Assembly (NCBI GenBank): GCA_037157565.1
Contig: JAZHRO010000003.1
Coordinates: forward strand, 72,666,501 to 72,730,500
Reading direction: 5' to 3'
DNA: 64,000 bases
From: Thalassia testudinum
Lineage: Eukaryota; Streptophyta; Magnoliopsida; Alismatales; Hydrocharitaceae
This document shows positions 56,674 to 64,000 of this stretch, piece after piece; position 1 is the stretch's first letter, and each line of letters begins with the position of its first letter. The notes beneath the pieces were generated by a model. It searched no databases and was not told the origin of the DNA. It saw only the letters and a list, made by a program, of their open reading frames with translations. Both the position numbers and the translations under genes were made by a program.

Positions 56674-58439
56674 TGTTGAATGTCGGAGGACTATGCTATC
56701 GAAGTTGGTTTCGAAAACCTGTCGTTGTAGTTTGAATAGCAAAGAACTCGGGTTCAACAAATAAAATTTATATCGGAAAATAAATCCTGGGTAGAACTCA
56801 GATAGGCTACATTGATCAAGATTCACAATTATATTCTTTTTGTGTTTTTGTTTAAAAAGAAGAGTAATTACAATCCAATGGAATCAATATAAACAGTAAG
56901 AGAGAGAGAGATAAAACATCCACTTGAAGTTGCAGAATTTTTGTACAACTAAGAAAGCGAGAAATTACACTAGAAAATAGGAAATCTATTACAACTAGAA
57001 AGCTGGAAAATTCTACTCTAGAAAGGAGGAAAAATGAATGGGAGAGAGAAGTTATACTCCTCGACGATCGCTTGGGGGACGAGCCAGACAAGACAATGCT
57101 TGGAAGTTGAGGAACGAAGTGGGAAGAAGGAGGTTGAAGCAGGAGGAACGAGAATGAGGTGGCATGTCGTCATCCTCGTGGGATCCGCTTCCGGAATGGG
57201 GGCGAAAAATTGATCTTAACTCTTGAGGAGCATCCCGGGTGTGGGACAAGCTTCTCTTGAGCTTTGGAAAGAGGGAGAAGAGAAGGAAAGGATGAGAAAT
57301 TCTTATGGAGTGGGTCTCCTTTTATAGTTGCAAGGAGTGGGGGCATTTTGGACATTTTAATTTGAAACACATTAATATGGGACCTTGAATGACAGACTTA
57401 AACGTCACTAAAGGTCTATCATGGCCGATGTGTGCATGTGCTGTGCGTGGCCGCTCCTCTTCTCTGCACAAAATGCCCACGCACGTGCACGCAATATCAG
57501 CCTCTCGATCAAGAGATCGGATGGCTTAAAATCGCCTCGCTCGCATCGCGTGCCCACATACGATCAAGCATCAACGCTGCTTGTCTGATCACGCGTGGGC
57601 GCTATCGCTTGCCCAGCACCGCACGATCTTCATCACACGGCTTCGCTCGCTCTCCTGCTCCACACTCCCGTTCTTCAATTTGAGGCGTAGCGGCTCAAAC
57701 ACGCGACCTTCTCTTCTCATGAAGGTGCTTGACCAACGCACTGCGAGTGGCTTTGCATCGCAAAGAGGATTTTAGTGTGTTGATTCGTGGCCGTTGGATC
57801 GAGATCCAACGATCTAGATCTACTGCACTCTTTCACTTGATGAAGATGAAGCAGCCGATCAGATTCATTCCTGGCCATTGGATCAAGATCCAACGGCTAG
57901 GATCCTGTGATAGAAATCCCTTGGAGATGCAGCACCGGTTCCTCGGGGTCGATTAGGAGGCTAGGATGGCACCACGTGGTGCCATCCTGGTCGTCCATCT
58001 TCTGAGTGATGTACATGGTGCCACGGGTATCAGATTGGATCGATTTTTTCGCCGTTAGGTTGCGATCATCAATTCAAATCCATTCGTGAGGTCTAATTTT
58101 TCGTCTGAGGTGCAGATTAACACCATCTTTGCCCTTGATCTTTAGGGTTCCTCGATCTCTATCCAGTGCTATGGATGTCCGATTAGAGTGATCTTGGAGT
58201 CGTTGAACTCCAATAGCCACTCTGATCAAATCTGTATGATTGGATCTTCGGTCCGAGGCCCCGATAAAAAGTCACCCTATCCCTGACCGTAAAAAGGAAA
58301 CAATTACTGTACAATTTATACAACTTGATGTAAATGAATGATTATGCATGTTATACACTATTTGCAATGTATGATTCTAATGTAACACTAAGAACATGCA
58401 TTAATAGACATTTTAGGTTAGTCAGATGTATGCACATCA
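56674..58439 (-). mobile_element. 3' LTR of element C
   Basis: 1766 bp, starts TGATGTGCAT on the minus strand, ends CATTCAACA. Minus TATAAAA at 57326-57320 within CTATAAAAGGAG, as in I. A decayed tRNA-like stretch lies at 57690-57750 on the minus strand: GTTGGTCAAGC and, 40 bases on, GTTTGAGCCG. Confidence 0.85.
57690..57750 (-). other. Decayed tRNA-like module in the LTR of C
   Basis: Minus strand matches the module of I over about 45 positions: GGTCAAGC for GGTCGAGC, and GTTTGAGCCGC for GTTCGAGCCGC. ACCTT and AAGGT between them can pair like an anticodon stem. The A box is disturbed. Confidence 0.4.
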
Positions 58440-58452
58440 CAACCCCATGCCT
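58440..58452 (-). promoter_or_regulatory. Polypurine tract of element C
   Basis: Minus strand AGGCATGGGGTTG before TGATGTGC; one G run is shorter than in A, B and D. Confidence 0.75.
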
Positions 58453-59830
58453 ATCTTTTGCTAGTCCCTAGCAAAAACTACATGTTATTTATAAAACAAT
58501 TAGGTTGGATTACTTCAGCATAAGTTATTTTCAACATTAAGAAATTTGTTACTCAGTATCTGAACTTTCAAAGACACAACAATGCCCAAGTCATTGCCAA
58601 AATGCAGACCTCTTCAAGCCCTCACCTTATTCAAATTTTTCTCTTTTTCCTCTTTTCTTCGTTTCTTTTTTGGATTTTTCAGTTTAAGGTTAAAGAGTGG
58701 CTTTCTACAGCCATTCAACCTACCCAATAGTTGATGAGAACCCTAAGTTCTATGCATCTTATTATGAATGTGATAGACTCGTTGATCGACAATTAGAATG
58801 GACTTCAGGTTTCTACGCCTCTAGGTGACCTTAAAAAGAAATTTCTGCCTAAAGGTGTATCTTTACGACTGGTAGCTTTCTCGCTACTTTTATTTTTATT
58901 GGGTCAACACAAGGGTGAGTCCGGTGTATATCTCCTCGGCTTATTCTACTTCTCCACTTCTTCCTAAGTGTTTTCGGAATTTTTAGTGCATTTCTTGAGC
59001 TAGATTCTGGACAACCGATCAATGAGCTGTTACCACCGACAACTTGCCAGCCATACTGGTGCGACGAAGTGTGGCTTATTTCTTTTGTTTTCTTTTTTTC
59101 TTTCTTTTCTCCTTTTCTTTCTCTTTTATTTTTGACTTTCTTTTTTTTTCTTTCTTTTTTTTTAAGTAGGTGGCTTCCCTGGTCTAAGATTTGCCTAAAG
59201 GTAGTATGAAGAGAATGGTCCAGTGATTGTGCTCTGAACAACCTACGTATGGGCTGTTACCTACGATAACTTTCTAGCTATATCACCCTAGAAGGTTCAT
59301 TAGCTACCCAATTTTTGTTACAACCGCCGATCAACAAGTCAGTGAAAAGATAGTGTGTAGATGCTTTAGACTTAAAGTTCCCTCAAATCAGAAGGCGGGT
59401 TGATAAGTTGTGTACTTATCACCCAAACTTATTTAGTCAAATTAAAATAGAATTCAGGATGGCAAGGACTCAAAAAATAAAATCACATTTTAGTGGATAC
59501 CTAGGCTAATTATGCTCAAAGACTAGAAGGGTCTTAGTGTTCAGATCTTTTTGTAATATTTCCTAATATTAAAAGGTCCTAATGTCCAAGTATTCCCTCC
59601 TAATTCAATTTTTTTTACATAAATAAAATAAAATAAACGGAATCTACGGAGTTGACGAAATAATTCAGAGATGAATATCCACCCCCGCATGCCTATCTAT
59701 TACATTGTTCTCATTGTATTAAAATGACAAAAACAGAGTGGAATAGAGTAAAAAGTAACTGAATAGCGTGAATGACGGGTCCACTCCGATATAAACAAAA
59801 ACTGTATACATGCTGAATTTAGTGCCTTCA
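58453..59830 (-). other. Element C 3' untranslated region with duplicated GTAACA module
   Basis: Two copies of the module seen in D lie at about 59007-59056 and 59228-59286. In RNA sense they have GTTGTCGGTGGTAAC and GTTATCGTAGGTAAC as small stem-loops. The internal polypurine motif AGGCATGCGGGGGT is at 59693-59680, preceded by GAGAACAATGTAA. A T/C-rich run lies at 59090-59165. Confidence 0.6.
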
Positions 59831-59835
59831 ACTAG

Positions 59836-61560
59836 TCACACTATACAAAGAAGAGAAGTAAAGAATTCAAAAGTGCAGGTCAAAATTAGAATAAAATGAT
59901 TCACTTTAGGATCTGCCAGTAGATGTCCACATATGTGGACTAGATTGTGGTGCAGACCCGTACCCCATGGTCGAAAATATTTAAGGTTCTGGATAAAAAT
60001 TATCCAAAACCTAAAATCATTATGCAAGCAGGGTTGGGTCTGCGATTTATGAGGATGCAACCCAAGAACAAAAAGTTGGGTTACAGAGAATTCGATATCA
60101 AAAGGATAATCAATGAATGTGTGCTTGGGTTGGACATCCTCAAAACAAATGTCGTAAGGGTCCTAGTTTGATGATTTCAGATTAGTTGAAACCCTTTGAC
60201 GTGGTCTTCTACTTCCTCCAGAGTTTGCTTCCCAAATCAGAATTTCCCAGCTTCTATTCCCATTCAGAATGTTAAATTTTGGGATGTCCTACATATTAAT
60301 CACCCCATCTGAAATTTCCTAGTCTAAAAAATGTGGCTGAATCAGAATTGACTTGGGTCTAATTATCTCAAAAATAGAATCGTCAGTAAGTTCAATAGGG
60401 TATAACTGACAACCGGGGCATTGGATTGAATCCCCCAGAAAATGAGATTCTAGATCCGTTATGTGAGCCCCAATAATATTAGTTTCATCAGTTATTGGGC
60501 TATCAAATGATTTAACCGATTCCGTAGGTCCAATAGTCTCACAGAAATCAAGTTCTGTAAACTCACGTGAGACTTCGCAAATTGAATCTTCACCCTCAGA
60601 ATCAAAGAAATCAAAATCCGTATAAATGTACATCCCAAAATCATCCATTACTTTCTGATCCATGGAGACATATGTTTCCTCGTACCCCAGCTTAGGGGTC
60701 TCAGGTGAAGAAATTGGATTATCCTTAATTGGTTGCTCTAATTCAATCTAGTCAACCTCGTTACACGTGTCCCCCCAAACAGGTGGCTGGGTGAGTTCCG
60801 ACATTGGCTTTCTTGAAGGGAGCTCATCTTGGGAATCATCCCATGATTGAACTAAAGAAACCATAAATATCATTCTCAATTTCGCTTACTTCCCAAGTAG
60901 AAACTCACCCAGGTTCTTATCCTTAACATCCTGGAGCCAATCTAACATTGTTCAGATCATCAATCATTTCAATCAGGTGCTCCAATTCTTCAGTGCAAGG
61001 TATTGGCTGAACTACTAAAGATTGTATAGTATTCCTCAAGTTAGTCAAAACCCTATCATGAACCTCGTTAACTTGAACCAAATGACTTGGTTTAGGGTTG
61101 CGCGGGTTTGGGATCAATGCAGAGGAGTTAACGAATTGAGATTTGTGATACCCTTCCTGATAATAGGTCATTTCGGATTGTTCAAAAGGTGGTGATGACT
61201 TAAAGGCTATGTATTCAGGGAATGGGTAAGGATCAATGTATCCTCCTTGATTGTAGATCCTATTTGGTTATCCATGAAAAGGTGGTGATCTATAATCAAT
61301 GTGACTCTGAGAAGGATAGAAATCACAATTATGGTGTTCAGGATTAAACCCTAAACACGGAGGACAAAAACTGTATCTCCAATCTAAGTTGTCCCAACTA
61401 ATTGATGGCTGATTACAGTATGAGTTGGGATAATCAACAAGTTAAGGATAACTCATAACAGGTGGGAAAGAGCCGGAATGCGTATATAATGTGGAAGGAT
61501 TCATGAAAGATGGGAGGAAGAAAGGCACCCTACAATACAAACAATCAAACCTATCCTTAT
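59836..61560 (-). pseudogene. Orphan acidic protein of element C, broken
   Basis: Unknown family, homologous to D. Reading the minus strand: a Pro/Tyr/Asn-rich N-terminal part (FMNPSTLYTHSGSFPPV, YNQGGYIDPYPFPEY) with stops, then the open piece 61171-60923 with a helical segment (VHDRVLTNLRNTIQSL) and IEMIDDLN. The acidic piece 60663-60319 has FDSEGEDSICEVSREF and FEIIRPKSILIQPHFLD. A C-terminal piece (60060-59836) has HKSQTQPCLHNDFRFW, matching SQSQPCKYNN in D. The order Pro/Tyr-rich, helix, acidic region is also that of the intact protein in E, although residue matches to E are weak. Confidence 0.68.
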
Positions 61561-61911
61561 GTGGGCTAGCCTAAAGACCTACATACCCCCAAATCTCGTC
61601 AGGAGATAAAGAAATGATTTGATCTACTTCTGTTCATTCAATCCAACCAGTTAGAGGGAGCGACTGGGGAGAAGGTTCTTCCTTCATTTTGTGCCTCTAG
61701 TTCCTAGTGTACCCCTCAGCTGTGATCATTTAATTCTGCTCCCCTAGCTAGACATTAGATTGAACAGTAGAAATAGACTAATCGAAAATAATCTCGTTCT
61801 GGGTTTCGAAGAGTGAGTCAAATCCTTAAGGCCAACATCTACTCCATTTTATTTAGGGCTAGGTTTGAATGTGCTTTGGAATGTGATGAGTCCTTTATTT
61901 GGGTTGTGTAC
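61561..61911 (-). other. 5' part of element C before the I insertion
   Basis: No open frame beyond short pieces. It probably belongs to the leader or ORF start of C. It ends at the I LTR; TGTAC at 61907-61911 would be one copy of the target duplication. Confidence 0.5.
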
Positions 61912-62506
61912 TGATGTGAACACATTTACACTACTTAAGATGTCTATTTATGCATGTTCTTAAGCATAGGATTGCATTTCATGATATAAATATTGCATAA
62001 AATGCATCATCTTGCATTTAGAGTAGTTTGAATAAAATGGAGGTTAATTTTCTCCTTTTATGTGCTTGGACATGGCAAACATTTTATCGGGGCCTCAGAT
62101 CAAAGATCCAACTGTATGGATGTGATCAGGGCGACGATTGGAGTTCAACGACTCCAAGATCGCCCTAATCAGGCATCTGTAGCATCAGATAGTGACCGGG
62201 GAACCCTAGAAGATCAAGGGAAAAATGGTGTAAATATGCACTTCAGATGACAAATCCGACCGCACGGATGAATTCGGATCGACGATCGCAGCCCAACGAC
62301 ACAAAAATCGAGTCAATCCGACATCCGTGGCACCATCTACAACTTCCAGAAGATGGACGGCCAAGATGGCACCATGTGGTGCCATCTCGGCCGCCCAAGT
62401 GGCCGCTTACATTCTATGAAGCCCAGCACCCACTTGCTCTCTAGTATTGGATCTTGATACAATGGCTGTGGTCAGCTGCGCCTAAAAGCATCCGCTCGAC
62501 CATCCG

Positions 62507-62578
62507 TGCCCTGTAGCGCAGCGGTCGAGCGTGCTTACGCGAGCGGCGGGTGCGGGTTCGAGCCGCAGCAGAGGGCTG
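62507..62578 (+). other. tRNA-like module in the LTR of I
   Basis: TAGCGCAGCGGT (62514-62525) fits the A box perfectly and GGTTCGAGCCG (62555-62565) fits the B box with two differences. GCCCT (62508-62512) can pair with AGGGC (62572-62576) as an acceptor stem. A D-stem GCGC/GCGT with a 9-nt loop and a stem TGCGG/CCGCA around GTTCGAG can also form. No proper anticodon stem is seen, so it is a tRNA-derived element or SINE head, not a tRNA gene. Confidence 0.6.
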
Positions 62579-62922
62579 GAAGGAGCGGGCGATTGAGCGT
62601 GGGCGGGCGTTGGATCTTGATCAGACGGCCCCGCGCACCCGATAGCATTCACGCGCGGTTGAACGCGCAGCGTCATGCAGCATCATACGTGCGGGAGGGC
62701 TGACAGTGCAGCGGGTGAAGGCGCGACTTAAGCCGTTCGATCTCGCGATCGTACGGCTGAGGCTTAGCGGATGTGCGCAGGCGTTGCGCGGGCGAGCAGG
62801 CGTGCGCGAGCCTACCACGACGCCCACGAAGGAGGTTTTAGTGACGGATTTATCCGTCACTAAAGACCCCTCATTTATTATTTTAAAGTTGTAATGTCCA
62901 TTTTGCCCCCACTCCTTGGAAC

Positions 62923-62929
62923 TATAAAA
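62923..62929 (+). promoter_or_regulatory. TATA box in the LTR of I
   Basis: TATAAAA within ACTATAAAAGGAGACC; the same CTATAAAAGGAG occurs on the minus strand in C. Confidence 0.6.
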
Positions 62930-63574
62930 GGAGACCCCCTCCATACGAAATTCTAATCCCTTCCTTCTCTTCTCTACCACTCCAAAGCTCAAGAGAAGCT
63001 TGTCCCACACCCGGGATACTTCTCGCGAGATAAAGTCCAAATTTTCGTCCCCCTTCGGAAGTGGATCCCGCGACGACGACGGCGTGCTGCTCCATTCCCG
63101 TTCTTCTGCTTCGTCTTCCTTCATTTTGCTTTGTTCTCCTTCATCCAGGCATCGTCCCGTCCGGATCGTCCTCCAAGCAATCGTCGAGGAGGATAACTTC
63201 TCTCTCCCATTCTTAGTTACAGCATTTCTAGTGTAGAATTTTCCTGTTTTATAGTGTAATTGATTTCCTGCTTTCTAGTGTAACTTTTATTTAGTTTGAT
63301 TGCATAAACAGTTGAAATATTGAATGCATGTTCTCTTTCTCTCTCTCTTTCTTTTAGTCTGATAGCTTCATTGTAATTATATAGCCTTGCTTATCAAAAA
63401 TCCTAAAAAAAATATAATTGTGAATATAGATCAACATAGTCTCCCTGTGTTCGACTTGGAATTCTTTTCGATATAAATTTTATTTGTTGAATACGAATTC
63501 TTCGCTTTCAAGCTACAACGACAGGTTTTCTAAAACCAAACACGTTAGCGTAGCGATTTGTATGTATAACATTT

Positions 63575-63592
63575 TGGCGCCATTGCCGGGGA
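63575..63592 (+). promoter_or_regulatory. Primer binding site of element I (tRNA-Asp type)
   Basis: TGGCGCCATTGCCGGGGA, three T bases after the LTR. One difference from the site usually assigned to tRNA-Asp in Athila and Tat elements. Confidence 0.88.
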
Positions 63593-64000
63593 GGCAACGA
63601 TTTCCGATCTTTTCTTCGCATTTCTTGCACTTTATTTGTTTTCTAACTAGCTTTTTCTTGTGTCTATTGTTTTGCAGAGACCTCCATCAAAGAATCATCA
63701 AGCGGTAGACTGGAGTAAAGTACAATTGAAGATAATTGTAAGTGCTCCCCCATTCTTTTCCCCTCCATAGATTTCATTCGCTACATTAAATCCAAATTCC
63801 AATTAACCTAGGTGTTTGCATAAATCCTAGGAATAGTTTGGTTGTTTTGATTTCCACTGACACTCATTCCACCCTCATCCATAAAAAAATAACAAAAAGA
63901 TAATCTTGTGGGGTAATTTCCAACAAACACACAACACACACCCACATTCAAGGCACTTGATCAACTTGATTTGTTTTCTACTCAATCGGGTTCTGATCTG
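63593..64000 (+). other. Start of the leader of element I
   Basis: Noncoding to the window edge. The 74-codon ORF crossing the primer site is not credible. Confidence 0.6.

Larger units (their letters stand above)
56674..61911 (-). mobile_element. Element C: non-autonomous LTR retrotransposon on the minus strand
   Basis: From left to right on the plus strand: 3' LTR (56674-58439), polypurine tract, 3' untranslated region, orphan ORF. The 5' part is interrupted at 61911 by element I. LTR, untranslated region and ORF are homologous to D. It inserted into the 3' LTR of B; the left flank is TAGCT, the other flank is outside the window. Confidence 0.85.
61912..63571 (+). mobile_element. 5' LTR of element I
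   Basis: 1660 bp, starts TGATGTGAACAC and ends TGTATAACA. Contains the best tRNA-like module, a TATA box, and GCGC-rich DNA at 62500-62810 unlike its neighbours. The ORFs at 62482-63236 overlap on both strands and have no domain. Confidence 0.85.
61912..64000 (+). mobile_element. Element I: 5' LTR, primer site and leader
   Basis: LTR 61912-63571, primer site at 63575, then leader to the window end. The LTR family is that of C, D and J. Nothing coding is in view, so it is unknown whether I has gag-pol or an orphan ORF. The clean primer site suggests it is younger than B. Confidence 0.82.

Noticed and set aside
62507..62578. Functional tRNA gene
   Set aside because: A and B boxes are good, but no anticodon stem forms, the acceptor has a mismatch and the T stem is out of register.
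1..64000. Host protein-coding genes or organelle-derived DNA
   Set aside because: No ORF with a recognisable host domain, no exon series and no rRNA or plastid gene sequence was seen by eye.

Overview
This window is intergenic DNA of a flowering plant. It is built almost entirely from LTR retrotransposons nested in one another. Two lineages are recognisable: an Athila-like Ty3/Gypsy pol, and a Tekay/Del-like chromovirus with an initiator tRNA-Met primer site. I see no intact host gene, no host tRNA or rRNA gene and no CRISPR array. A monocot with a large genome is possible, but the sequence does not prove it.

Layout, with my own labels. 1-3093: unassigned repeat-like DNA. Element A (3094-13259, +): Athila-like gag-pro-pol with many stops, no 5' LTR, one 3' LTR. 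Element F (13260-13733 and 22017-26252, -): gag and protease of a second Athila-like element, split by the insertion of element E. Element E (13734-22011, -): complete, two LTRs, target duplication GCAAT; it carries no gag-pol but one open 665-codon acidic ORF. Element D (26253 to about 30775, +): 3' half of an element with a decayed acidic ORF and a 3' LTR. H1 (31436-33073): partial AGCT-rich LTR, cut by element B. Element B (33074 to 56673 and beyond, +): its 5' LTR holds solo LTR J (34908-36334, -, duplication GTCCC) and chromovirus G (37158-49544, -, duplication AAACC). G itself holds LTR H2 (38138-40428, -, duplication GGTGG). B's 3' LTR is interrupted by element C (56674-61911, -), and C by element I (61912 to the window end, +).

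The elements form partner sets. A (gag-pol) and B (orphan acidic ORF) share leader, 3' untranslated region, polypurine tract and LTR starts. F (gag-pro) and E (orphan ORF) share leader and LTR ends. C, D and I share another LTR family, and C and D encode homologous orphan proteins. The inferred arrangement is non-autonomous elements mobilised in trans by Athila-like partners. The orphans kept the cis sequences and replaced gag-pol with their own acidic coding region.

The least expected signals are in these shared noncoding parts. A, B and E each carry three short hairpins with a nearly constant 9-nt loop (TATCTCGAA type) and compensating stem changes. Five elements carry a second, internal polypurine-tract-like motif. 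The LTRs of D and I, and in decayed form C, contain a tRNA-like module with A and B boxes at the same 41-bp spacing. Unrelated LTR families share clusters of the AGACGTCT palindrome. All homology calls were made by eye; LTR ages, copy numbers and RNA folds were not computed.
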